A DNA stretch of 64,000 nt, taken from Gemmatimonas aurantiaca (GTDB taxonomy: Bacteria; Gemmatimonadota; Gemmatimonadetes; Gemmatimonadales; Gemmatimonadaceae). Below, piece after piece: positions 43,648-52,272 of this stretch. The notes below the pieces were generated by a model. The model was given only the letters and a program-made list of their open reading frames with translations. It had not been told where the DNA came from and did not search any database. A program made the translations under genes and the position numbers. The stretch lies in assembly GCF_037190085.1 (NCBI RefSeq), contig NZ_JBBCJO010000005.1, positions 434,001-498,000 on the forward strand, written 5' to 3'. Numbering within the stretch: position 1 is the stretch's first letter; each line of letters opens with the position of its first letter.

Positions 43648-43712
43648 ATATGCTATTGGCGTGGCCCCGTATCGTCTCGTACCATACCAGCAAGCAGGAC
43701 CAGGAGCTTTTC

Positions 43713-43955
43713 GTGCCGAATATCAAGTCTGCCAAGAAGGACCTCCGCCGGTCGCGTGCGGCTGCACTCCGCAATCGCGCCCAGCGCTCGGCGTTGCGTA
43801 CCGCCGTGAAGAAGGCCCGCGTGGCGACTGCAGCTGCGGCCGATCGTCTCGCTGCCGTCTCGCTGCTCGATCGGGCCGCCCGCAAGGGCCTGATCCACAA
43901 GAACGCGGCGGCGCGCGTGAAGAGCCGGCTGGCCAAGCTCGGCGTCAGCGCCTGA
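43713..43955 (+). CDS. rpsT: 30S ribosomal protein S20
   Basis: S20 binds 16S rRNA early in 30S assembly. From the GTG at 43713, preceded by a GGAG site 7 bases upstream, the 80-aa product begins VPNIKSAKKDLRRSRAAALR and continues with RNRAQRSALRTAVKKAR and the C-terminal KGLIHKNAAARVKSRLAKL. Non-AUG starts are common for rpsT and may tune its expression. It is monocistronic, with its own promoter and a strong terminator 26 bases downstream. Confidence 0.97.
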   Translation: MPNIKSAKKDLRRSRAAALRNRAQRSALRTAVKKARVATAAAADRLAAVSLLDRAARKGLIHKNAAARVKSRLAKLGVSA

Positions 43956-43980
43956 TCCGCACGTCACGATGCGGTGAAAA

Positions 43981-44011
43981 AGACCGGACTCGATGAGTCC
44001 GGTCTTTTTTT
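43981..44011 (+). terminator. rho-independent terminator of rpsT
   Basis: A perfect 11-bp stem AGACCGGACTC/GAGTCCGGTCT (43981-43991 and 43995-44005) with a GAT loop is followed by seven T residues. It lies 26 bases after the rpsT stop. Confidence 0.92.
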
Positions 44012-44079
44012 GTTGTCTCTAGGCCATCGATCTCCTTCCGCTCGGCTTTCGACGGTTGCGCCGGCGCTTCGAACCGTGA

Positions 44080-44157
44080 ACGCATCCGTAATTACGACAA
44101 TATAAATCGGTATTAATTCAGAGTTTATCTATCGGCTTTCGCTGCACATCATGCGGC
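44080..44157 (+). promoter_or_regulatory. AT-rich upstream region of the FepA-like receptor gene
   Basis: This short stretch is strikingly AT-rich against the GC-rich surroundings (for example GTAATTAC, AATATAAATCGGTATTAATT). It holds the 8-bp palindrome GTAATTAC at 44088-44095 and TATAAA- or TATTAA-like -10 candidates near 44101-44116. I cannot fit a convincing Fur box. No ribosome-binding site precedes the ATG at 44158. Confidence 0.45.
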
Positions 44158-46419
44158 ATGAGCCTCCCCATCATCATTTCACGAACGACGACGACGCTCC
44201 TGACCGTCGTGACGTTCGTTTCGATCGCGAGCCCGCTCGCGGCCCAGGATCCCACGAAAGTCGACACCACCCGCGCCCAGAAGCTCGAGGGCATGCGCGT
44301 TCTTGGAACGGCCGAGGAAGAGAAGAAGCAGGCGCCCGGCGTTTCCATCATCACGGCCAGGGACATCGAGCGACGGCCACCGGCCAACGATCTGTCCGAA
44401 CTCATTCGCACCATGCCGGGTGTGAATCTCACCGGCAACAGCTCCAGCGGCGCCTACGGCAACAGCCGTCAGATCGACCTCCGGGGCATGGGTCCGGAAA
44501 ACACGCTCATCCTCATCGACGGCAAGCCGGCCACCTCGCGCAATTCGGTGCGCATGGGGCGGAACGGTGAACGGAACGGGCGCGGCGACAGCAATTGGGT
44601 TCCCGCCGACGCCATCGAACGCATCGAAGTGCTGCGTGGCCCGGCTGCCGCACGATACGGCTCGGGCGCTTCGGGTGGAGTGATCAACATCATCACCAAG
44701 CGTCCCAGCGAACGCCTGTCGGGCTCCGTCACCGCCTATGGATCGATGGCGGAGAACGGCGACGAAGGCGCAAGCCGCCGCATCGGTTTCAATCTGGCCG
44801 GCCCCATCGCCTCCGCGTTCTCCTACCGGCTCTACGGCAATCTGGCCAAAACCGATCCGGACAAGCCGGGACTCAACGCCGAAGCGTCGGGTGTCACCGC
44901 CGATTCGGCCACCGTACCCCCCGCGGGACGCGAAGGTGTGCGCAATCAGGACATCAACGCCCTGCTCCGCTTCGATGCCAGTCGCAAGCACATCGTCGAA
45001 CTGGAGAACAGCTACAGCCGCCAAGGCAATCTGTACAGCGGCGAACGCCTGATCGGCAACGGCACGGTGCTCCTGAGCAGGCTGGCAACGGAGGGCGCGG
45101 AGACCAACGTGATGGAGCGACGCTCCAGCGGTCTGACGTATCGCGGCACCTACGCCCACAATCGCCGTGCACGCGTGTATGCGGCCTACGAAGGCACGAC
45201 CAATACGCGACTCAATGAAGGATTGGCCGGCGGTGTCGAAGGCAGCATTCAGGATTCGGTCTCCTGGTCCACCAGTCGTCTGAAGAATTTCGTGGTGAAC
45301 GGCGAGTACAACGCGGCCGTGCAATTCCTCGGTTTCTTCCAGACCGTCTCGCTCGGCGCAGAATTCAACGACAGTCGTCTCGACGATCCGTACGCCACCC
45401 GTTCCGGCATCGCCGTGTCGGGAGACTCCACGTCGGTCAATGCGGCGAGCACCTCGGCCGTGTATGTCGAAGACAACATCGGGCTGCGGCACGATCTGAC
45501 CCTGACACCCGGCATCCGCTTCGATCACCACTCGCTGTTCGGCGCCAACTGGAGCCCGAGCGTCAACATCTCCTATGCGATCACACCTGCCTTCACTCTC
45601 AAGGGTGGTATCGCCCGGGCATTCAAGGCACCCAATCTGTATCAGTCGAATCCGAACTACATGTACACCACGCGCGGCAACGGTTGTCCATTCCCACCGA
45701 CTGGTGGCGGCACGCGCGTGAGCGGGCCGTGCAACATCTTCGGCAACGCGGATCTGGCCCCGGAGATCAGCATCAACAAGGAAATCGGCGTGGGTTACAA
45801 CAGAAGCGGCTGGAATGCCGGCCTGGCGTACTTCCACAACGATTACAGCAACAAGATCATCGCCGACATGGGAACCCAGACAATACCCGACAAGGTCACG
45901 GTCGGCGGCTCGACCTTCCGTCCGTTCCGTTGGGTCAACACCGGCAAGGCCGTGGTGCGCGGTATCGAGGGGAACCTCAACATTCCGCTGTATGGAGAGT
46001 CCGGCAATATGCTGCGTCTGACGAACAACCTCACGAGCATGTTCGAGAACAAGAACGTAGTCACCGGCCAGCCGCTGTCGATCATTCCCGACTATACGAT
46101 CAACAGCATGCTCGAATGGAATCCGTCGCGGGTGTTGTCCATCATGCCCACGGCGGCCTTCTACGGCCGGCAGCAACCACCCACCTGGGATACCGGCACG
46201 AATGCACAGCGGACCGGTGCTCAGCTCACCAGCGTCGATCCCTATGCCATCGTGGGGATGAATATCGGCTTCACGCTGCGTGGCACCTCGGCGCGCCTCG
46301 GCGTGAACAATCTGGCCAACACCCGTCGCTTCCGTGAAGCCGTCGGCAACGCGCAGGGCGCCGCTACCTACAACGAGCCGGGACGTTCGTTCTTCCTCAC
46401 GGTCACGCAGCGCATCTGA
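44158..46419 (+). CDS. fepA: TonB-dependent catecholate siderophore receptor, FepA/PfeA-like
   Basis: The 753-aa outer-membrane receptor has a signal peptide (1-29, ending SPLAA), a plug domain with ANDLSELIRTMPGVNLTGNS and the ADAIERIEVLRGPAAARYGS segment followed by ASGGVINIITKRPSE, then a 22-strand barrel. Sections such as PNLYQSNPNYMYTTRGNGC, NADLAPEISINKEIGVGYN, RSGWNAGLAYFHNDYSNKI, FYGRQQPPTWD and YNEPGRSFFLTVTQRI follow FepA closely from memory of that family. It likely imports ferric enterobactin-type siderophores with TonB-ExbBD energy. It stands alone: no siderophore synthesis, TonB or ABC importer gene is adjacent. Confidence 0.88.
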   Translation: MSLPIIISRTTTTLLTVVTFVSIASPLAAQDPTKVDTTRAQKLEGMRVLGTAEEEKKQAPGVSIITARDIERRPPANDLSELIRTMPGVNLTGNSSSGAYGNSRQIDLRGMGPENTLILIDGKPATSRNSVRMGRNGERNGRGDSNWVPADAIERIEVLRGPAAARYGSGASGGVINIITKRPSERLSGSVTAYGSMAENGDEGASRRIGFNLAGPIASAFSYRLYGNLAKTDPDKPGLNAEASGVTADSATVPPAGREGVRNQDINALLRFDASRKHIVELENSYSRQGNLYSGERLIGNGTVLLSRLATEGAETNVMERRSSGLTYRGTYAHNRRARVYAAYEGTTNTRLNEGLAGGVEGSIQDSVSWSTSRLKNFVVNGEYNAAVQFLGFFQTVSLGAEFNDSRLDDPYATRSGIAVSGDSTSVNAASTSAVYVEDNIGLRHDLTLTPGIRFDHHSLFGANWSPSVNISYAITPAFTLKGGIARAFKAPNLYQSNPNYMYTTRGNGCPFPPTGGGTRVSGPCNIFGNADLAPEISINKEIGVGYNRSGWNAGLAYFHNDYSNKIIADMGTQTIPDKVTVGGSTFRPFRWVNTGKAVVRGIEGNLNIPLYGESGNMLRLTNNLTSMFENKNVVTGQPLSIIPDYTINSMLEWNPSRVLSIMPTAAFYGRQQPPTWDTGTNAQRTGAQLTSVDPYAIVGMNIGFTLRGTSARLGVNNLANTRRFREAVGNAQGAATYNEPGRSFFLTVTQRI

Positions 46420-46455
46420 GTCTTCTCACGCCGAGTCTTCTTTCCTTCCATGCAA

Positions 46456-46492
46456 ACAAAAGGTCCGCGTCATCACGACGCGGACCTTTTGT
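46456..46492. terminator. bidirectional rho-independent terminator
   Basis: A 16-bp perfect stem (46456-46471 with 46477-46492, core AAAAGGTCCGCGTC) and a 5-base loop lies between the convergent receptor and zinc-ribbon genes. A-tracts on one side and T-tracts on the other allow termination in both directions. Confidence 0.88.
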
Positions 46493-46523
46493 GCTCCGGA
46501 CTCTCATGCGCCCAGCGATGATC

Positions 46524-47843
46524 TCAAAACGCGGCCAGCTCTCCCCCGCACCGCTCGCAGTACCACTCCGTGGGCAGGTTCATCGTGCCGCATTCGGTGC
46601 AGCGCAGCGTCTTCTGCGGCTCACCACCGGCCTGACGCGCACTCGACGAAGCGGCGGATGAGGACGAAGCCACGGGTGCCGGCGGCACCACATCCGGCGT
46701 GCCGCCCGGATCGATGACGGAACGCAGAAACGCGAGATCGTCGAACGGGTCGGCGGTATTGGATGGCGGCGTGGCCGTTGCCGTGGACACATCGGGCACA
46801 CCCTGCGTCCGGCCCTTGAGCGGTGGATCGATCTCCACTTCGATGCCATCCAGCGACTTCACGAAACCGGGATCGGCCGGAACGCTCTTGTCCGAGAACA
46901 ACGCGAGCGCGTCATCGTATTCCACCGACGGGGCGCCCAGTTCGGCGGCCGAGGGGGCCGGTGGCGCAGCCGGTGGCATCTCGCTGACGAGGTTGATCTC
47001 GGCGGCCGGCAACGAACGCGATGGCAGGGCATCGGGCACATCGAACAGCGCACTCACGTCTTCGAACGATTCTTCGTCCGCTCCGGCATGCTCCGGCATC
47101 GCGGGCAGCGCAGTCGGTGTGGGAGTCGCGGGAATCACGGGTGCCATCATCGGCGGCGTGCCGAACGGGCCGATGTCCACCGAGACACGCAACGCGCCTT
47201 CGAAACCGGCAGGCGGAGCACCCGCGTCATCGGATGCGACGACGGGCGCGGCATCGATGGGTGTCGGTGCATGCGCTTCCGTCCCTTCGGCAACAACATC
47301 AGCGGCATCATCGACCACAACGTCGGTGACGACGGAAGCCGTGGCATCACCTTCCACCTGCACCGCAGACGCCACGATCTCCTCCGGCTCCGGCTCCGGC
47401 TCAGGCTCCACGCGCGCACTCGCCAGCAGCGTGCGCACTTCGTCCACTTCGGTGAGCAGGCCATCACGCTCCTGCCCCAGCGACGCGATGCGCTCCTCGA
47501 CCTGCGTGCGCACTTCCTCCCAGCGATGGTCGTCGAATTCACCGACCGCCGTACGCAGCATCGCTTCCACCCGCTCGTCCTCGAGCGAGGCCAGCGTGCT
47601 TTCCAGTTCGGCCAGCCGTTGATCGAGCTGCGTGCTCAGCGTGGTCAATCCGCCGACATGCGTATGCAACCGCGCCAGCACATCGGCCCGTCGGGCGCCA
47701 TAGTCGGCATACACCCGGTCGAACACCCGCGCCGGCGTCTCCGCCCGCCGCGCTTCGAGGGCCGTCAACCAGTCGTCATAGCGCTGTCGCTCGGCAACGA
47801 GGACGCGCACCTCTTCGATGGACACGACGTTCTGCTCCGTCAT
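46524..47843 (-). CDS. hypothetical coiled-coil protein with C-terminal zinc ribbon
   Basis: No known family is recognised. The 439-aa product starts with a helical coiled coil (about 1-145: VRVLVAERQRYDDWLTALEA, LDQRLAELESTLASLEDERV), followed by a long acidic, Pro/Ala/Val-rich disordered linker (about 145-405), and ends in a zinc ribbon with two CxxC pairs (LRCTECGTMNLPTEWYCERC). It is probably cytosolic, with no signal or membrane segment. It overlaps the aldolase gene by 4 bases and is the last gene of the pyr transcript. A scaffolding or nucleic-acid-associated role would be a guess. Confidence 0.65.
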   Translation of the reverse strand: MTEQNVVSIEEVRVLVAERQRYDDWLTALEARRAETPARVFDRVYADYGARRADVLARLHTHVGGLTTLSTQLDQRLAELESTLASLEDERVEAMLRTAVGEFDDHRWEEVRTQVEERIASLGQERDGLLTEVDEVRTLLASARVEPEPEPEPEEIVASAVQVEGDATASVVTDVVVDDAADVVAEGTEAHAPTPIDAAPVVASDDAGAPPAGFEGALRVSVDIGPFGTPPMMAPVIPATPTPTALPAMPEHAGADEESFEDVSALFDVPDALPSRSLPAAEINLVSEMPPAAPPAPSAAELGAPSVEYDDALALFSDKSVPADPGFVKSLDGIEVEIDPPLKGRTQGVPDVSTATATPPSNTADPFDDLAFLRSVIDPGGTPDVVPPAPVASSSSAASSSARQAGGEPQKTLRCTECGTMNLPTEWYCERCGGELAAF

Positions 47844-48610
47844 AGGGAACGGGGGGAAGATCCGGTGGGAAGCTCGTGTGAACGATGCAGTGAGGCAAGC
47901 GCCGCCGCCTCTCCTGCGGGCAGACGCTGTTCACCGCCAAGGAGACGCGCCACGGCCACGATCCGGGCCGCCTGCTCGACGCTCTCCATGCGCAACAGGG
48001 CATCGGTGAGTGTCCGTCCCACCGCCGTAACACCATGGTTCGCCAACAGAAACACCTCGTGTGCTGCAAGAAAGGGTTGCATCGCGGCCGCCAGCGCCGG
48101 GGTGCCAGGACGTCCATAGGGCACCAGCGCCACCGGACCCACCACCACGGGAACTTCCGGCAGCACGTCCGCCGGCAACGGCAAGCCCGCCGTGGCAAAC
48201 CCCGTGGCCGCCGGGGGATGCGCATGCACGATACCTCGCACGTTCGGACGTGCTGCGTAGCAGGCCAGATGCATCTCCAATTCCGACGAGGGGCGGAGCG
48301 ATCTGTCACCGTCTTCATGGCCCGTACCGTCATGCAGCGGGCACGCGGAGGTGAGCTCGGGCACACCATGCGACACACCATACGGTGCACCGTCCATCAC
48401 GCGCCACCACACCCGCAGCACCTGCCCTACCCCGATGCCCGCCTTGTCCACGCCCGATGCCGTCACCAGCACCGTGTCGTCCGACAGGCGCACCGAGAGG
48501 TTCCCCTCAGCACCGGCCAACAGCCCACGGGCATGCAAGCGACGACAGGCCAAGGCAAGAGCCTCGGCCTGTTCGGCGATTTCCGCAACCGGCGATGTGA
48601 TCACGCTCAC
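47840..48610 (-). CDS. class II aldolase/adducin family protein
   Basis: The 256-aa product has the class II aldolase fold: GLLAGAEGNLSVRLSDDTVL (phosphate-binding GNLS), LVTASGVDKAGIG, SSELEMHLACYAARPNVRGI, the zinc ligands in VHAHPPAATGFA, and LLANHGVTAVGRTLTDAL. The family includes L-fuculose-phosphate aldolase, ribulose-phosphate epimerase and methylthioribulose-phosphate dehydratase; I cannot choose among them. An unusual insert near residues 85-105 (HDGTGHEDGDRS) stands out. It follows pyrC by 35 bases and overlaps the zinc-ribbon gene by 4 bases. Confidence 0.8.
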   Translation of the reverse strand: MSVITSPVAEIAEQAEALALACRRLHARGLLAGAEGNLSVRLSDDTVLVTASGVDKAGIGVGQVLRVWWRVMDGAPYGVSHGVPELTSACPLHDGTGHEDGDRSLRPSSELEMHLACYAARPNVRGIVHAHPPAATGFATAGLPLPADVLPEVPVVVGPVALVPYGRPGTPALAAAMQPFLAAHEVFLLANHGVTAVGRTLTDALLRMESVEQAARIVAVARLLGGEQRLPAGEAAALASLHRSHELPTGSSPRSL

Positions 48611-48645
48611 ATCCCGCTCACGTCAGCAAACCTGCCGCACACCGG

Positions 48646-49950
48646 TCATCCGGCGCGATACACCACACGACCACCCACCACGGTGAGACGCGCCTGGCCC
48701 GTGAACGTATGGCCGCCATACGGCGTGTTGCGGCCCTTCGACTTGAACTGCCGGGCGTCCACCGTCCACTGCCGCGACGGATCGAACACCGACACGTCAC
48801 CCACCGCGCCCCTGGCCAGCGTACCACCGGGCAGATGGAACACCCGCGCAGGCTTGCAACTCATCGCGTCGATCATCTGCGACAGGGTGAGCACGCCGGG
48901 ATGCAGCAGATACGTGCAATTCACGCCGAGCGCCGTTTCGAGACCCACGATGCCATTGGGCGCGTCGGCAAATTCGCGTTCCTTCTCGTCGTAGTGATGC
49001 GGCGCGTGATCGGTGACCAGCAGATCGATGGTGCCATCGGCCAGCCCCTGCTGCAGTGCATCGATGTCTTCCTGCGTGCGCAGCGGCGGATTCATCTTGG
49101 CGTTGGTGTTGTAGCCATCCACCGCCGCTTCGGTGAGTGAGATGTGATGCGAACACACCTCGGCGGTCACGTTGACGCCACGCTCCTTGCCCCAGCGCAC
49201 CAGTTCCACCGAGCCCTTGGTGGAGAGGTGACACAGATGGATATGTCCGCCCGTGCGCTTGGCCAGCAGGATGTCCCGAATGACGTAGATTTCCTCCGCC
49301 TCGCCGGGAATGCCCTTGAGGCCGAGCTTCGCGCTCATGAGCCCTTCGTTCATCGAACCGCCGCGGGCGAGTGTCATGTCCTCGCAGTGCTCGGCCACCG
49401 GCACGTTGAACGCCCGCGCATACTCGAGCGCCGTGCGCATGAGATGCGCACTTTCCACCGGCTTGCCGTCGTCGCTGAACGCGACGGCGCCAGCCTGCAC
49501 CATCTCCCCGAATTCGGCGAGGGTCTCACCCTTCTGCCCCAGCGAGATCGCCCCATACGGATACACCCGCGCGAAACCCGCGGCCTCACCCTGGCGCTTC
49601 ACGAAGCCCACCGTGGCCTGATTGTCGGTCACCGGTCTGGTGTTCGGCATGGCACACACGCCGGTGAAACCACCGGCCACCGCGCTGTGCGCGCCCGTGG
49701 CCACCGTTTCCACATCCTCGCGACCGGGCTCGCGCAGATGCACGTGCACATCGATGAATCCCGGCGCGACCACGAGGCCGCTCACATCGACCACCTCGGC
49801 ACCATCAGGTGTACCGATGCCCGCGCCTGCGTGTTCGATCACGCCATTGCGTACGAGCACATCCCCCACCACATCGATCCCCTGCGACGGATCGACGATA
49901 CGACCGCCCCGCAGCAGCAGATCACGCGACTGTGCATGTGACGACATCAC
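48646..49950 (-). CDS. pyrC: dihydroorotase, class I
   Basis: Dihydroorotase closes the ring of carbamoyl-aspartate in pyrimidine synthesis. The 434-aa product has the metal-site motif DVHVHLREPGREDVETVATG, the AMPNTRPVTDNQATV segment, HCEDMTLARGG, HLSTKGSVEL, CSHHISLTE and the catalytic-Asp motif LLVTDHAPHHYDEKE, all intact, so it looks active rather than a pseudo-dihydroorotase. It overlaps pyrB by 4 bases. Confidence 0.96.
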   Translation of the reverse strand: MMSSHAQSRDLLLRGGRIVDPSQGIDVVGDVLVRNGVIEHAGAGIGTPDGAEVVDVSGLVVAPGFIDVHVHLREPGREDVETVATGAHSAVAGGFTGVCAMPNTRPVTDNQATVGFVKRQGEAAGFARVYPYGAISLGQKGETLAEFGEMVQAGAVAFSDDGKPVESAHLMRTALEYARAFNVPVAEHCEDMTLARGGSMNEGLMSAKLGLKGIPGEAEEIYVIRDILLAKRTGGHIHLCHLSTKGSVELVRWGKERGVNVTAEVCSHHISLTEAAVDGYNTNAKMNPPLRTQEDIDALQQGLADGTIDLLVTDHAPHHYDEKEREFADAPNGIVGLETALGVNCTYLLHPGVLTLSQMIDAMSCKPARVFHLPGGTLARGAVGDVSVFDPSRQWTVDARQFKSKGRNTPYGGHTFTGQARLTVVGGRVVYRAG

Positions 49951-50906
49951 GCCACCCCCTTCTGTGCCGCGTCGGCGAGTTCCGGCTTGCCGCCGGCCAG
50001 CAGATAGAGCACGGCCATGCGAACGGCCACGCCGTTGGTGACCTGATCGAGAATGACCGAGTGCGGGCCGTCGGCCACGTCACTGTCGATTTCCACGCCG
50101 CGATTCATCGGGCCAGGGTGCAGGATGAGGAGATCGCGCGAGGCTCGTTCGAGTCGCGCACTGGTGACGCCGAAGACACGGTTGTATTCACGCAGCGACG
50201 GAATGTAGCCGGCCTGCATGCGTTCGAGTTGCAGACGCAACACGTTGAGCGCATCGGCCCACTCGATGGCGGCTTCGATGCGATCGAACACCGTCACGCC
50301 CATCTCTTCGATGGCGTTGGGCAACAGGGAACGTGGGCCGCACACGGCCACTTCGGCGCCGAGTTTCGTGAGTCCCCAGATGTTGGAGCGCGCCACGCGG
50401 GAATGCAGCACATCGCCCACGATGCAGATACGCTTGCCGGCGAGATCGCCCAGCCGGCTGCGCAGCGTGAGCATGTCGAGCAATCCCTGTGTGGGATGTT
50501 CGTTCGTGCCGTCGCCCGCGTTGATGACGTTCGATTCGATGCGTTCGGCGAGAAAGCGCGCCGCCCCCGACGCGGAATGCCGGATGACGACCATGTCGAT
50601 CTTCATCGCTTCGAGATTGCGGGCCGTGTCGACGAGCGTCTCGCCCTTGGACACGCTGGATCCCGCCGCCGCCACGTTCACCGTGTCCGCACTGAGACGT
50701 TTCTCGGCGAACTCGAAGGAGATGCGCGTGCGTGTGGAGGCTTCGAAGAAGAGATTGACGATCGTGGCGCCACGCAGCGTGGGCACCTTCTTGATCGCGC
50801 GTTCGGAGATCTCCCGGAACGGGATCGCCGTGTCGAGCACCAACCGGATCTGCTCGGCCGACAGCGGCGCGAGTCCCAGCAGATCCTTGCCGAGGGGGCC
50901 GGCCAT
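49947..50906 (-). CDS. pyrB: aspartate carbamoyltransferase catalytic subunit
   Basis: PyrB joins carbamoyl phosphate and aspartate, the committed step of pyrimidine synthesis. The 319-aa product contains the carbamoyl-phosphate loop FFEASTRTRISFEFAEKRLS, SSVSKGETLVDTARNLEA, VINAGDGTNEHPTQGLLDM, VGDVLHSRVARSN and LHPGPMNRGVEIDSDV. No regulatory pyrI is adjacent, consistent with the unregulated trimeric or DHOase-associated type. It starts 4 bases after pyrR and overlaps pyrC. Confidence 0.97.
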   Translation of the reverse strand: MAGPLGKDLLGLAPLSAEQIRLVLDTAIPFREISERAIKKVPTLRGATIVNLFFEASTRTRISFEFAEKRLSADTVNVAAAGSSVSKGETLVDTARNLEAMKIDMVVIRHSASGAARFLAERIESNVINAGDGTNEHPTQGLLDMLTLRSRLGDLAGKRICIVGDVLHSRVARSNIWGLTKLGAEVAVCGPRSLLPNAIEEMGVTVFDRIEAAIEWADALNVLRLQLERMQAGYIPSLREYNRVFGVTSARLERASRDLLILHPGPMNRGVEIDSDVADGPHSVILDQVTNGVAVRMAVLYLLAGGKPELADAAQKGVA

Positions 50907-50910
50907 CCGC

Positions 50911-51462
<552 letters not shown>

Positions 51463-51488
51463 GGCTGGCAATATAGGGACCGGGATAC

Positions 51489-51519
51489 AAAAAGGGCCCG
51501 CGATCACTCGCGGGCCCTT
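51489..51519 (-). terminator. rho-independent terminator or PyrR attenuator upstream of pyrR
   Basis: The 11-bp stem AAGGGCCCGCG/CGCGGGCCCTT (51492-51502 and 51509-51519) with a 6-base loop is followed on the minus strand by TTTTT. It sits 52 bases past the stop of the upstream gene and 27 bases before the pyrR start. Either it ends the upstream transcript and pyrR starts from the TATATT-like box 7 bases before its ATG (leaderless), or the pyr transcript passes through it under PyrR control. Confidence 0.75.
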
Positions 51520-51571
51520 CTGGAATTCTGCGCAATCGGTGGAAGAATCGCCAGCGATTTCAGAACGCGCT

Positions 51572-52048
51572 TCACCACTCCCGGTGACTGCGCGGCTCCC
51601 CGGTCTCGCCGGGCTTTGGCGTGAACAGGCCATGCAACGGCGACAGGTGCCGGGCCGCGGTGCGCGCCGCACGGAGACGGGCGCGATCGACCGGGGGGAC
51701 CTGACCGGATGCCGCGTACATGGCGATATCCGCCGACGCCTCGAGGGTGGCCGCGGCAAAGCCCTGCGACCAGTCGGGACCGTACGGATGGCTCTCGGCG
51801 CGTTCCTCGACGCCGCGGCCGAAGGCCACACACTTGTCGGCCGCCTCACGCAGCGACCGGCTGGACGCCAGATGCGCCACGACCACATGACACCCGTCGC
51901 GACGGCCCATGTGATAGTTCGGCGTGTATGCCCCATCGACGGCAGAGGGGTGGACCACCCCGGTGGCGACTCCGGTGAGCATCACACACAGCTGGGAGAA
52001 GTAGCTGCGGATGGGATCGACCGAGGGCTCTTCGATGATTCTGGACAT
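51572..52048 (-). CDS. hypothetical protein
   Basis: The family is not recognised. From the ATG at 52048 the product is 158 aa, starting MSRIIEEPSVDPIRSYFSQL. It contains a hydrophobic LCVMLTGVATGVVHPSAV near the start and a central HVVVAHLASSRSLREAADKC with further helices (GFAAATLEASADIAMYAASG). It is probably soluble. A longer frame to 52141 adds a basic, unlikely N-terminus. It follows the first ATP-grasp gene by 224 bases, a gap in which I see no other feature, and is bounded downstream by the hairpin before pyrR. Confidence 0.55.
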   Translation of the reverse strand: MSRIIEEPSVDPIRSYFSQLCVMLTGVATGVVHPSAVDGAYTPNYHMGRRDGCHVVVAHLASSRSLREAADKCVAFGRGVEERAESHPYGPDWSQGFAAATLEASADIAMYAASGQVPPVDRARLRAARTAARHLSPLHGLFTPKPGETGEPRSHREW

Positions 52049-52272
52049 GGCGCCTGGTGGGATGGAGGAGCGACGTGGACCGCCCCCCGGCAGTCCACGC
52101 CTCCCTGCAAGGGCAAACCGCGTGCCGCGGCTCCGATGCATTCACGCGCCCGGATTCCCTCTATGGCGAGCCCGACCGTAGCCTGGATTGGCGCGGTCCG
52201 TTGCAGCGCTCCCACCCCGATTGCTGCGACAACGCCACATGACGGGACATTGCCGCAGCCGCAAGATGCTCC

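Noticed and set aside
44080..44157. Fur box upstream of the siderophore receptor
   Set aside because: The region is AT-rich and has a small palindrome, but no 19-base Fur-type match could be aligned convincingly.
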